DNA of 64,000 nt from Variovorax boronicumulans. Its GTDB lineage: Bacteria > Pseudomonadota > Gammaproteobacteria > Burkholderiales > Burkholderiaceae_C. The stretch spans positions 204,199 through 268,198 of the forward strand of contig NZ_JAAAFX010000007.1 of NCBI RefSeq assembly GCF_019352895.1, written 5' to 3'. This document shows, piece by piece, positions 40,918 through 49,167 of the stretch. The notes beneath the pieces are model-generated. The model made no database searches. It was not told the origin of the DNA and saw only the letters and a program-made list of their open reading frames with translations. Positions within the stretch are counted from its first letter, which is position 1. Every line of letters starts with the position of its first letter. Both the position numbers and the translations under genes were made by a program.

Positions 40918-41732
40918 GGGCCGCGGTCGCTCCCCGGGCGCCGGCGCGGGCCGTGCCGCGCGCAGGCCTTCGGCTCACGCCCCGCTGGCGACGTGCCGTC
41001 GTGCCGCTGATGCTGCTCGTGCTGTGGTCGCTCGCCTCGGCGGCGGGCTGGCTTTCGCCGGCCTTCCTGCCCTCGCCGTGGGCCGTGCTGGCGGCCGCGC
41101 TGCGGCTCGGCGCCGACGGCGTGTTGTTCGAAGCCGTGGGCATCTCGCTCTACCGGTTCCTGGCCGGCTTCGCGCTGGGCGCGGGCGTGGGCGTCGGCCT
41201 CGGCGTGCTGGTCGCGCTGTGGTCGCGCGGCGAGGAACTGCTGGACGGCACGATGCAGGCGCTGCGCGCGATTCCCTTCCTGGCGCTGGCGCCGATGTTC
41301 AGCCTCTGGTTCGGCGCGGGCGAGGCCTCGCGCATCGCGCTGGTGGCCTTCGGCGCGATGTTCCCGATGTACCTCAACACCATCTCGGGTGTGCATGCGG
41401 TCGACCGGCGGCTGGCCGAGTCGGCCCACGCGGTGGGCGTGCGCGGCTGGGGCGTGGTGCGCGAGATCGCGCTGCCCGGCGCGCTGCCCTCGATGCTGGT
41501 CGGGGCCCGGCTGTCCTTCTCGTGGGCGCTGGCGGCCCTGGTCTCGGCCGAAATCATCGGCGCGCCCACCGGTATCGGCGCGCTGATTGCGCAGGCGCGC
41601 GAGTTCGTCCAGGTCGATGTGATCTTTCTCTGCGTCGTCGTCTACGCCCTGATGGGGCTGGCGGCCGACGCGCTCGTTCGTTGGCTGGAATGGAGGTTGT
41701 TGGCATGGCGTCGGACATTCGCGGGGCAGTGA
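40914..41732 (+). CDS. SsuC/TauC-like ABC permease 2
   Basis: A 272-residue permease related to its upstream neighbour but clearly diverged; it carries a longer Arg/Ala-rich N-terminal tail (about 25 residues) before the first membrane segment. The coupling loop is ESAHAVGVRGWGVVREIALP, followed by GALPSMLVGARLSFSWALAA. It overlaps the ATPase gene start by 28 bases. It probably pairs with permease 1 for uptake of an organosulfur compound. Confidence 0.9.
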   Translation: MRAAVAPRAPARAVPRAGLRLTPRWRRAVVPLMLLVLWSLASAAGWLSPAFLPSPWAVLAAALRLGADGVLFEAVGISLYRFLAGFALGAGVGVGLGVLVALWSRGEELLDGTMQALRAIPFLALAPMFSLWFGAGEASRIALVAFGAMFPMYLNTISGVHAVDRRLAESAHAVGVRGWGVVREIALPGALPSMLVGARLSFSWALAALVSAEIIGAPTGIGALIAQAREFVQVDVIFLCVVVYALMGLAADALVRWLEWRLLAWRRTFAGQ

Positions 41733-42511
41733 CGCCCGCTTCAGGCCATCCGCTGCGTGCGGTGGTCTCGGTGCGCGGTGCGTTGCGCCGCTTCGGCGAA
41801 CGCACCGTGCTGCGGCACGTCGATCTGGACATCCCGCCCGGGCAGTTCGTGGCGCTGCTCGGCCCCAGCGGCTGCGGCAAAACCACGCTGCTGCGGCTGC
41901 TGGCCGAGCTCGACCGGCCCGACGGCGGCCAGATCGACGTGCCCGCGCGTCGCGGCGTGGTGTTCCAGGATGCGCGGCTGCTGCCGTGGCGGCATGTGTG
42001 GCGCAACGTCGTGCTGGGGCTGCCGCGCAACCGCGCGCTGGCGGAGGCGGCCCTGGCCGAGGTGGGGCTGGCAGCCCGGGCCGGCGACTGGCCGGGGACT
42101 TTGTCCGGCGGCGAGGCACAGCGCGCGGCGCTGGCGCGTGCCCTGGTGCGGCAGCCCGAGCTGCTGCTGCTGGACGAACCCTTCGCGGCGCTCGATGCGT
42201 TGACCCGCCTGCGCATGCAGCAGATGGTGCTGGACCTGTGGCAGGCCCACGACCCGGCCGTGCTGCTGGTCACGCACGACGTCGACGAGGCACTGCTGCT
42301 GGCCGACCGCGTGCTCGTGATGCGCGAGGGCGTGATCGCCGTCGACCTACCGATCGATTTCGAGCGGCCGCGCCGCCGCAACGCGCCCGGCTTCGAGGCT
42401 TTGCGCGAGCGGCTGCTGGCCGAACTGGGCGTGGTGGCGCCCGACGCGGCGCGCGCGCCGCGCCCTCCCGTTTCTTCCCCCTCTCTTGTCCCCGGAGTTC
42501 AACCCCTATGA
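41705..42511 (+). CDS. SsuB/TauB-like ABC transporter ATPase
   Basis: A 268-residue ABC ATPase: Walker A GPSGCGKTTL, Q-loop VFQDARLLPW, signature LSGGEAQRAALARAL (GE in place of the usual GQ), Walker B LLLLDEPFAALD and H-loop VLLVTHDVDEALLLA. It would energise the two permeases upstream. Its start lies inside permease 2, and its stop overlaps the next ATG by ATGA, so expression is coupled throughout. Confidence 0.93.
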   Translation: MASDIRGAVTPASGHPLRAVVSVRGALRRFGERTVLRHVDLDIPPGQFVALLGPSGCGKTTLLRLLAELDRPDGGQIDVPARRGVVFQDARLLPWRHVWRNVVLGLPRNRALAEAALAEVGLAARAGDWPGTLSGGEAQRAALARALVRQPELLLLDEPFAALDALTRLRMQQMVLDLWQAHDPAVLLVTHDVDEALLLADRVLVMREGVIAVDLPIDFERPRRRNAPGFEALRERLLAELGVVAPDAARAPRPPVSSPSLVPGVQPL

Positions 42512-43620
42512 GCCATGTCGCCCTTTCCCCGCCATCGACACCGGAGGACGTGTGGTACTCGCGCTGCCCGGTCCCGACGCCCTTTGCCGTGGCGCTGAAG
42601 CTCGGCTGGCTGCACGAGACCTTCGAGGCCGCGCCCGGGCGCGACCCGCTGCCCTGGCGTTCGCTGGGCGAGTCGCGCGACGATGCGATCCGCAACGCGC
42701 ACTTCACGCATGCCCGAGCCGACGTGTTCCGCCACGGCGGCAACATCCCGCCGCTGTGGGCGCGCTCCGAGGGCGCAGACACGCGCCTGATCGGCGTGTC
42801 GTGGGTCACGATGCGCCAGCAGGTGCAGGTACTGCCCGACAGCGGCATCCGCACGCCGGCCGACCTGGCGGGGAAGCGCATCCTGGTCCAACGCCAGCCC
42901 ACGGCGTCGATCGACTACTGGCGCGCTTCCACGCTGCGCACCTACGAGGCGGCGCTCGCGTCCGCCGGCCTGGGCTTGCGCGACGTCGTGCTGGTGGAGC
43001 AGCGCTCGCAGGTCGGGGCCCAGAGCGGTGCCACGGCCGCGCTGTCGCCGGACGGCTCGCTCTGGACCACCGACCGCAGCCTGGCGCGCCGGCGCGAACT
43101 GCTGCTGCCCCTGGTGCGGGGCGAAGTCGACGCCATCGCCACCCAGGCGCACTACGGCGTCGAGTTCGAAGGACTCATCGGCGCGCGCACGATCTTCGAT
43201 CGCTCGCTCTCTCCGCAACGTCTGGACCGCGTGAACAACGACACGCCCGACGTGCTGACGGTGAGCGCGAGCCTGGTCGAGCAGCGACCCGAGGTCGTGG
43301 AGCGGGTGCTGCTGCAACTGCTGCGCGCACGCGACTGGGCACGCGGCCACCGGGCCGAGGTGGTGCGCCTCATGGCCCAGGAGTTCAAGACCTCGGAGGC
43401 GCTGGTCGACCAGGCCTGGGGCGCCGACCTGACCGAGGGGCTGAACATCGACCTGGGCGAGGAGAACGTCGCCGCGCTGCAGTCGCAGCACGACTTCCTG
43501 CTGCACCACGGCTTCATCCGGCAGGCCTTCGACCTCGAACAGTGGATCGATCGCCGCCCGCTCGCGCGGGCCCTGGCCCGGCATGCCGAGGAGCGAATCG
43601 CACAACCCGAACCAGCCTGA
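42508..43620 (+). CDS. DszB-like sulfinate desulfinase candidate
   Basis: A 370-residue protein of the periplasmic-binding fold but without signal peptide (starts MSHVALSPPSTPED), so cytoplasmic. It matches DszB, the 2'-hydroxybiphenyl-2-sulfinate desulfinase, by eye along its length: YSRCPVP versus YSNCPVP, HFTH with FRHGGNIPPL versus HFTY with TRFGGEIPPL, and FLLHHGFIRQAFDLEQW versus FLLTNNLLQEPVALDQW. The residues equal to DszB Cys27, His60 and Arg70 are kept as Cys20, His65 and Arg75, with the His-Arg distance of 10 unchanged. It may release sulfite from an aryl or alkyl sulfinate. Other possibility: a cytoplasmic binding protein. Confidence 0.8.
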   Translation: MSHVALSPPSTPEDVWYSRCPVPTPFAVALKLGWLHETFEAAPGRDPLPWRSLGESRDDAIRNAHFTHARADVFRHGGNIPPLWARSEGADTRLIGVSWVTMRQQVQVLPDSGIRTPADLAGKRILVQRQPTASIDYWRASTLRTYEAALASAGLGLRDVVLVEQRSQVGAQSGATAALSPDGSLWTTDRSLARRRELLLPLVRGEVDAIATQAHYGVEFEGLIGARTIFDRSLSPQRLDRVNNDTPDVLTVSASLVEQRPEVVERVLLQLLRARDWARGHRAEVVRLMAQEFKTSEALVDQAWGADLTEGLNIDLGEENVAALQSQHDFLLHHGFIRQAFDLEQWIDRRPLARALARHAEERIAQPEPA

Positions 43621-43667
43621 AGCGCCAGCCGTTCACCCCCAACCCCTGCAATCGAGAGAGCTTTGAA

Positions 43668-44810
43668 ATGGAAGTCTATTGGTATGTTTTCTACGTCGAC
43701 GGCCAGTACCCCTGGAACGCCGGCAAGACGCGGCATGTGGACCGGCGCTACCTGAAGGCGCTGGGCTCGGCGATCGACGCCTCGGGATTCCACGGCGCGC
43801 TGGTGGCGACCGGCGCCGGCGGCGGCTGGGACCCGTGGGCCATCTCGTCCACGCTGGCCGCGCACACGGAGCGCATGCGCTTCCTGATTGCGGTGCACCC
43901 CTCGCTGCTGTCGCCGACGCTGCTGGCCAAGCAGGCCGTCACCTTCGATCACCTGTCGGGCGGGCGGCTCGACATCAACATCGTCAACGGCCACGCCGGC
44001 CTGGGCGCGGCGGGCGTGCACCTCGCGCACGACGACCGCTATGCGCACGGCGACGAGTACCTCGAGGTCTACCGGCGCATCGTGGGCGGCGGCCCCGGCC
44101 CGATCGACTTCAAGGGCAAGCACCTGGACATCCGCGGCGGCCAGCCGCTGGACGCGGCCATCCAGTCGCCGCATCCGCCGATCTGGGTGGGCGGCTCCTC
44201 CGACGTCGCCATGGACCTGGCGGCCAAGCACGGCGACGTGTATGCGAGCTGGGCCGAGCCGCTGGAAAAGCATGCCGCGCACATCGCGGCCTTCCGCGAA
44301 CGCGCGGCCGGCTATGGCCGCGAGGTCGAGACCGCGATGACCATCCACGTGGTCGTGCGCGACACCGAGGAGCAGGCCTGGGCCGAGATCGACAGCATGC
44401 TCAAGCATGCCGACCAGGGCTCGGTCGATGCGCTGCAGCGCGGCCTGCGCGCCGGGCAATCGGTGGGGCAGCAGCGCGCGCTGTCGCTGCACAGCGGACA
44501 GCTGCCGCGCCATGCGCGAGACCTCGAAATCTCGCCCAACGTCTGGACCGGCTACGGCCTGCTGCGCATCGGCTCCAGCATCACGCTGGTGGGCACGCCG
44601 CGGCAGGTGGCCGACCGCCTGATCGAGTACCACAAGGCCGGCGTCGACAAGTTCATCCTGTCGCACCATCCGCTGCCGGAGGAGGCGATGCGCGTGGCCG
44701 ACGACCTGTTGCCGCTGCTGCCGCTGAGCCCGGTGCCGGGCCAGCGCGAGCCCGCGCAGCGCAAGGCGCGCACCTTCAACAACCAGCTTAACGGCGTGGG
44801 GGCGAAATGA
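43668..44810 (+). CDS. LLM-class flavin-dependent monooxygenase (SsuD-like)
   Basis: A 380-residue luciferase-like TIM-barrel monooxygenase: residues EVYWYVFYVDGQYP, FLIAVHPSLLSPTLLAKQA, RLDINIVNGH, PPIWVGGSSDVAMDLAA and DKFILSHHPLPEEAMR match the SsuD group. It would use FMNH2 and O2 to cleave a C-S bond or to oxidise an organosulfur compound; the reductase could be SsuE encoded at 50219. It follows the DszB-like gene, giving the pairing monooxygenase plus desulfinase known from the 4S pathway. Start ATG at 43668 follows GAGAGAG. Confidence 0.9.
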   Translation: MEVYWYVFYVDGQYPWNAGKTRHVDRRYLKALGSAIDASGFHGALVATGAGGGWDPWAISSTLAAHTERMRFLIAVHPSLLSPTLLAKQAVTFDHLSGGRLDINIVNGHAGLGAAGVHLAHDDRYAHGDEYLEVYRRIVGGGPGPIDFKGKHLDIRGGQPLDAAIQSPHPPIWVGGSSDVAMDLAAKHGDVYASWAEPLEKHAAHIAAFRERAAGYGREVETAMTIHVVVRDTEEQAWAEIDSMLKHADQGSVDALQRGLRAGQSVGQQRALSLHSGQLPRHARDLEISPNVWTGYGLLRIGSSITLVGTPRQVADRLIEYHKAGVDKFILSHHPLPEEAMRVADDLLPLLPLSPVPGQREPAQRKARTFNNQLNGVGAK

Positions 44811-45715
44811 GCCGCCGGATCCGCATCGGCATCCATCCCCAGTCGCCCGCGGGCCCGGTGCTGCTGCGCGCGCCGGCCTTCGAGGCCGCACGGCAGGCGC
44901 TGGCCGACGACGTGGAGTGGGTCTGGTACGCGCACGGCACGATGACGCCGGCCCAGTTCGCCAGCGGCGCCATCGACGTGGCGCTGACCGGCGCCACGCC
45001 GCCCATCACCATCCAGGCGGCCGGTGCCGACATCGTCTACCTCGCGGTGGGACAGCCGCGGCCGCGCTCCGGTGCCATCGTGGTGCCCAAGGACTCGCCG
45101 GTGCAGCGGCTGGAGCAGTTGGCGGGCCGGCGCATCGGCTTCGCGGTCGGCTCCTGGCACACCGCCTTCGTGGCGCTGGCGCTCGACGGCGCCGGGCGCT
45201 CGTTCCGTGACATCACGCCGGTGAGCTTCGTCGACTCCGCCGGTCGCGTGGACCCCTCGGCCGTCGACGCATGGGTGGCGCGGCCGGAGGAGATCGATGC
45301 GCCCGAACTGCGCACGCTCGTCGCGGTGGGCGATGTCTGGAGCAACCGCAGCGTGAGCTTCGCGCGGCGCGAGACCGTGGCGCGGGCACCCGAAGTGCTG
45401 GGGCGCTTCGTCGCCGCGCTCGACGCCGCCGGCCGCTGGCTTGGCCGCCATCCCGCCGAGGCCGCGGCCTTGCTGGAGCAGGGCAGCCCGGTGGCACGCG
45501 ATGCACTGGAGCGAGGCATCCGGCAGCAGAGCGGCGCCGAGGGCCTGGGCCCGGCCGATGCAGCCTTCGCGCAGGAGCAGCAACGCGTGGCCGACGTGCT
45601 CGCCGCCGCGGGCGTGCTCGTGGGCGTGCGCATCGGCGATGCCGTGGACAACGGCAGCGCCGCCGTGTGGGCCCATGCGCAGGAGGCCCGCCGCGAGGCG
45701 GCGCTCGGCGCATGA
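44807..45715 (+). CDS. SsuA-like binding-fold protein without signal peptide
   Basis: A 302-residue protein with the SsuA/TauA fold (FASGAIDVALTGATPP, IVVPKDSPVQRLEQLAGRRI, VDSAGRVDPSAVDAWV). It begins directly with the first beta strand (MSRRIRIGIHPQS), and its ATG overlaps the upstream stop, leaving no room for a signal peptide. It contains no cysteine, so the DszB mechanism is not possible. It could be a cytoplasmic substrate chaperone or an uncharacterised enzyme acting with the monooxygenase. Confidence 0.8.
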   Translation: MSRRIRIGIHPQSPAGPVLLRAPAFEAARQALADDVEWVWYAHGTMTPAQFASGAIDVALTGATPPITIQAAGADIVYLAVGQPRPRSGAIVVPKDSPVQRLEQLAGRRIGFAVGSWHTAFVALALDGAGRSFRDITPVSFVDSAGRVDPSAVDAWVARPEEIDAPELRTLVAVGDVWSNRSVSFARRETVARAPEVLGRFVAALDAAGRWLGRHPAEAAALLEQGSPVARDALERGIRQQSGAEGLGPADAAFAQEQQRVADVLAAAGVLVGVRIGDAVDNGSAAVWAHAQEARREAALGA

Positions 45716-45776
45716 CACCGCGCCTTTCTCTTCTTTCTTCGATTTCCCTGAACCTCTCGCTGACGAACGACCTTTC

Positions 45777-46772
45777 ATGAACCATCGATCCAACACCCTC
45801 CCGTCGCTGCGGCGCCTGGCCTTCGGACTGCGCCGCGTGCTTGCCGGCGGCGCCCTGCTGGTGCTTGCAGGCGTCAGCGCCGCCCAAGGTGCGAAGCCCG
45901 TTGAGCTGCAGTACGGCGTGATCCGCGGCCTCACCACCTCCAATCTGGCCAAGGAGAACGGCTCGCTCGAGCGTCGGCTCGCCGAGGCCGGCACCGCGCT
46001 GGTCTGGCGCGGCCCCTATTCGGGCACGCCCTTCGAGGCGCTGAGTGCCGGGCAGGTGGACGTGACCTTCACCACCTCCACCAACGCCTCGCCGGCCATC
46101 CTCGGCAATGCGAAGTTCAGGATCTTTGCCTACCAGGCGCCCGACCTCGACGGCGAAGGCATCTGGGTCAAGAAAGACTCCGGCATCAAGGCCCTGGCCG
46201 ACCTCAAGGGCCGCAAGATCGCGACGGACAAGGGCGGCTCGGGCCATCACGTGCTGCTCAAGGCGCTCGACAAGGCCGGCATCTCGCCCAAGGACGTGAA
46301 GATCAGCCACTTCGATCCCGCCGATGCGCTGGCCGCGTTCAACGGCGGACAGGTCGATGCGCTGGCGAGCTGGCGCACCTTCGGCGCCTCCGCCGAAGCC
46401 AAGGGCAATGGCGTCAAGCTCGTGAGCGGCCGCGACGTGGGCTCGGAGAACCTGCTGATCTACATCGCGCGCGAACAGTTCGCCGCCGAGCATCCGGAGG
46501 CCTTGAAGGCGGTGTTCGAGGCGCTGCGTGAATCGGCCGCGCAATCGGCCAAGGACCCGGCCGCGACCGCGGTGCTGTGGCAGAAGCTGGGCAATCTCGA
46601 CGCCCAGACCGCACCGATCTTCGTACCGCCCGCTTCGCGCGAGGTGCTGCCCGTCACGCCGGCGATCCTGCCGACGCTGCAGAGCGCGGCCAAGCTGTTC
46701 GTCAAGTACCGAGTGATCCCGCGCGAGCCCGACTTCAAGCCCTTCATCCTGGACCTCGACAAGGCGCCCTGA
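45777..46772 (+). CDS. Periplasmic SsuA/TauA-like solute-binding protein
   Basis: A 331-residue binding protein with a signal peptide (RRVLAGGALLVLAGVSAAQG) and the mature fold [60 protein letters not shown] and ALAAFNGGQVDALASW. It is the only secreted receptor of this operon and would deliver ligand to permeases 1 and 2. It is convergent with mnmC, 17 bases away, and ends the operon. Confidence 0.92.
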   Translation: MNHRSNTLPSLRRLAFGLRRVLAGGALLVLAGVSAAQGAKPVELQYGVIRGLTTSNLAKENGSLERRLAEAGTALVWRGPYSGTPFEALSAGQVDVTFTTSTNASPAILGNAKFRIFAYQAPDLDGEGIWVKKDSGIKALADLKGRKIATDKGGSGHHVLLKALDKAGISPKDVKISHFDPADALAAFNGGQVDALASWRTFGASAEAKGNGVKLVSGRDVGSENLLIYIAREQFAAEHPEALKAVFEALRESAAQSAKDPAATAVLWQKLGNLDAQTAPIFVPPASREVLPVTPAILPTLQSAAKLFVKYRVIPREPDFKPFILDLDKAP

Positions 46773-46789
46773 GCGCCTGATCGGGGCTC

Positions 46790-48613
46790 TCAGCGCCGCT
46801 GCGTCGACAGCGCCTTCGCCAGCGCGTTTGACAGCGGCAGTGGCTCGCCATGCCACTGCGCGGCCAGCAGTTCGGCACACAGCGCGGCAAAGCTCAGGCC
46901 GCGCGAGCCCAGCGCGGTGCAGACCCAGAGGCCCGGTCGTTCTTCCAGCGGGCCGACCAGCGGCCGGCGGTCGGCCGAGGCGCAGCGGATGCCGGCCCAG
47001 GGCGTGGCCTGGTCGAACGCGTGCCCCAGCGCCGCGGCGGTGGCCGGGTGCAGCCGTTCGAGCTGCGCGCGGTTGGCCGCGTGGTCGGCGTCGCGCGGCG
47101 CGGTGTCGGTGCTGCCGCGCTCGTAGGTCGCGCCGCTGAGCCAGTGCCATGCGCCGTCGGGGCCGGGCACCCGGGGGATCAGGTGGCCGTCGCCGTTGAC
47201 GGGGGTGTCGGCCAGGGCCTCGGTCGATGTGCCCCAGGCGACCTGGCCGCGCACCGGCTGCAGTGGCAGCGCGGGCGCGAAGCGCAGGCTGTCGAAGCCG
47301 GCGGCGACGACCACCCGGTCGGCTTCGGTGAGCAGGCGATCTTCCGCATCGAACAACTGCCAGCCTTGCGCCGAGGGCGCGAGCCGCGCGACGTCGACCG
47401 CCGTGCGCAGCCGGATGCCGGGCTGCGCCAGCCAGGCTGCGACCAGCGCGGCCGGCTTGACCCAGCCCCCGCGTCCGTGCCACAGCGCGGCGGCATCCGC
47501 GGGCAGGCCGGCCGCGAGCAGTTGTGGTGCGTCGGCCCGCCATGAGAGGTTCGGGCCTGCGGGCGTCCAGCCCGGCGGCAGCCGCGGCGGCGGCACCGCC
47601 GGCCGGCGTTCGAGCACGCCGCTGGCGCGCCAGTCGCGGCCCTCGACGAGCAGGTCTTCGAGCTGCTGCCAGGTGGCGCGGATGCCGGCGCGCGTGAGGC
47701 GCGAGAGCAGGGCGTCGTCGGACGAGACGTGCGGCGCGAGCATCCCCACCGGCAGGCCCGAGGCACCCGCGGCCGCATGGTCGGCGCGCTCGAGCACCTC
47801 GACCTGCCAGCCGCGCCGCGCCAGGCTCGCGGCCACGGCGGCGCCCGCGAGCCCGGCGCCGATCACGGCGCAGCGCCCAGGCGTGGCCGCTGCGGTCGCG
47901 GGCTTGCGCTGGCGCGGGGTCCACGCCGGATCGAACACGCCGCGCAGGCAGTCACGCTTGGGTGGAAAGCCGGGCGCCTTGCGCACCTGGAAGCCGAGCT
48001 GCGCGAGCGTGTCGCGCACCGCGCGCGCGATGGTCCAGGTCGCGAGGCCGGTGCCGCGCCGGGCGAAGCGCGACACGGCCTTGAGCGTGTCCGGCGACCA
48101 CATGTCGGGGTTCTGCACCGGGCTGAAGCCGTCGAGGAACAGGCTGTCGGCCTCGAAGCGCTGGGCCTTGAGCATGGCCTGCACGTCGCCCACGCACACG
48201 GTGAGCAGCACGCGGCCGCCGTCGAAGGCCAGGCGGTGGAAGCCGGGCAGCAGCTCCAGCCATTGCGCGGCCAGTTCCTCGGCCAGCGGATGCAGTTCGG
48301 GATAGGCGGCGGCGGCGCGGCGCAGGTCCTCGGCGCCCACGGGGTAGGCCTCGATCGACACGAAGTGCAGCAGCGACGGGCGCGCCGGGTCGTCGCGCCA
48401 GGCCTGCCAGGTCGCGAGGAAGTTGAGGCCGAAGCCGAAGCCGGTTTCGAGGATGCGCCACTGCGCCTGGTCGGCCCAGGCGCCGGGCAGCCCGCAGCCG
48501 CCCAGGAACACATGGCGCGACTGCGCCAGCGCACCGGTTTCGGTGTGATAGATGTCGCCGAAGCGTTCGCTCAGCGGAACGCCATCGGCACGCCAGGTGA
48601 CGGGTTCGGTCAT
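46790..48613 (-). CDS. mnmC: Bifunctional tRNA modification enzyme MnmC
   Basis: A 607-residue fusion. The N-terminal methyltransferase (about residues 1-240) has ILETGFGFGLNFLATWQAW and FDAxxLDGFSP-like DSLFLDGFSPVQNPDMW. The C-terminal FAD oxidoreductase begins CAVIGAGLAGAAVAASLARR with VLERADHAAAGASG and ends GSRGLSFAALCAELLA. It performs the last two steps of mnm5s2U formation at the tRNA wobble base. It is a stand-alone housekeeping gene between two sulfur operons. Confidence 0.95.
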   Translation of the reverse strand: MTEPVTWRADGVPLSERFGDIYHTETGALAQSRHVFLGGCGLPGAWADQAQWRILETGFGFGLNFLATWQAWRDDPARPSLLHFVSIEAYPVGAEDLRRAAAAYPELHPLAEELAAQWLELLPGFHRLAFDGGRVLLTVCVGDVQAMLKAQRFEADSLFLDGFSPVQNPDMWSPDTLKAVSRFARRGTGLATWTIARAVRDTLAQLGFQVRKAPGFPPKRDCLRGVFDPAWTPRQRKPATAAATPGRCAVIGAGLAGAAVAASLARRGWQVEVLERADHAAAGASGLPVGMLAPHVSSDDALLSRLTRAGIRATWQQLEDLLVEGRDWRASGVLERRPAVPPPRLPPGWTPAGPNLSWRADAPQLLAAGLPADAAALWHGRGGWVKPAALVAAWLAQPGIRLRTAVDVARLAPSAQGWQLFDAEDRLLTEADRVVVAAGFDSLRFAPALPLQPVRGQVAWGTSTEALADTPVNGDGHLIPRVPGPDGAWHWLSGATYERGSTDTAPRDADHAANRAQLERLHPATAAALGHAFDQATPWAGIRCASADRRPLVGPLEERPGLWVCTALGSRGLSFAALCAELLAAQWHGEPLPLSNALAKALSTQRR

Positions 48614-48625
48614 GGGGGTATTGCT

Positions 48626-48646
48626 CCCTCTCCCTTTGGGAGAGGG
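48626..48646. repeat. Palindromic intergenic repeat (REP-like) A
   Basis: A perfect 9-bp stem, CCCTCTCCC / GGGAGAGGG, with a TTT loop stands between mnmC and the next gene, followed by GGGGGTGAGGG. This type of element is frequent between genes in related beta-proteobacteria; copy number cannot be judged from this window. Confidence 0.6.
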
Positions 48647-48699
48647 CGGGGGTGAGGGCAGACGGCGTGTCCATGGACAACGCCATGCCCCCATCCCGA

Positions 48700-48720
48700 C
48701 CTTCCCCCGGCGGGGGAAGG
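48700..48720. repeat. Palindromic intergenic repeat (REP-like) B
   Basis: CCTTCCCCC (48700-48708) and GGGGGAAGG (48712-48720) form a perfect 9-bp stem with a GGC loop. It lies 54 bases from repeat A in the same gap, just after the yggX-like stop. It may also act as a transcription stop. Confidence 0.55.
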
Positions 48721-48730
48721 AGAAGACAGG

Positions 48731-49003
48731 TCAGGCCGAAGGCGGGACGTAGCCCTGCGCGACGTCGGCGCCGTCGCCGAAGAAATGCTTCTCCATCTGG
48801 CGCTTGAGGTATTCCCGGGCGCGCTGGTCGGCCAGGTTGAGCCGGTTCTCGTTGACCAGCATCGTCTGTTGCTTGAGCCAGGCGGCCCAGGCTTCCTTGC
48901 TGACGTTTTCCCAGAGCCGCTTGCCCATGTCACCGGGGTAGGGGGGGAAGTCGAGTCCCTCGGCTTCTTTGCCGAGTTTGATGCACTGGACCATGCGAGC
49001 CAT
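48731..49003 (-). CDS. YggX-like iron-trafficking / oxidative damage protection protein
   Basis: A 90-residue protein of the YggX family: [20 protein letters not shown] carries the conserved Cys near the N-terminus, and [16 protein letters not shown] and [20 protein letters not shown] follow. YggX protects Fe-S proteins and affects iron supply. It is monocistronic, with mnmC downstream on the same strand beyond two palindromic repeats. Confidence 0.95.
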   Translation of the reverse strand: MARMVQCIKLGKEAEGLDFPPYPGDMGKRLWENVSKEAWAAWLKQQTMLVNENRLNLADQRAREYLKRQMEKHFFGDGADVAQGYVPPSA

Positions 49004-49167
49004 TTGGATTGCCTTTGCGTGTGGGTTGCGGGACGGCCGTGACCGGGTCCCTTAGTTGATTTCGCTATTTAGAACTGAGAACTCGGTCGTTCCAAGTTCC
49101 TTATGCCGAATTCAGAATCGGCAGCTTCATTGATATGCCCCTTGCATTGAACAGAGAGCAGAACACC

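Noticed and set aside
45213..47924. 900-codon reverse-strand open frame spanning the binding protein at 45777 and part of mnmC
   Set aside because: It crosses several well-supported genes, is rich in Arg, and has no recognisable motifs; it is a shadow frame.
48620..48722. Possible CRISPR-like repeat pair between mnmC and the yggX-like gene
   Set aside because: The two palindromes are different in sequence, there is no repeated spacer-repeat unit and no cas genes; they are single intergenic palindromes.
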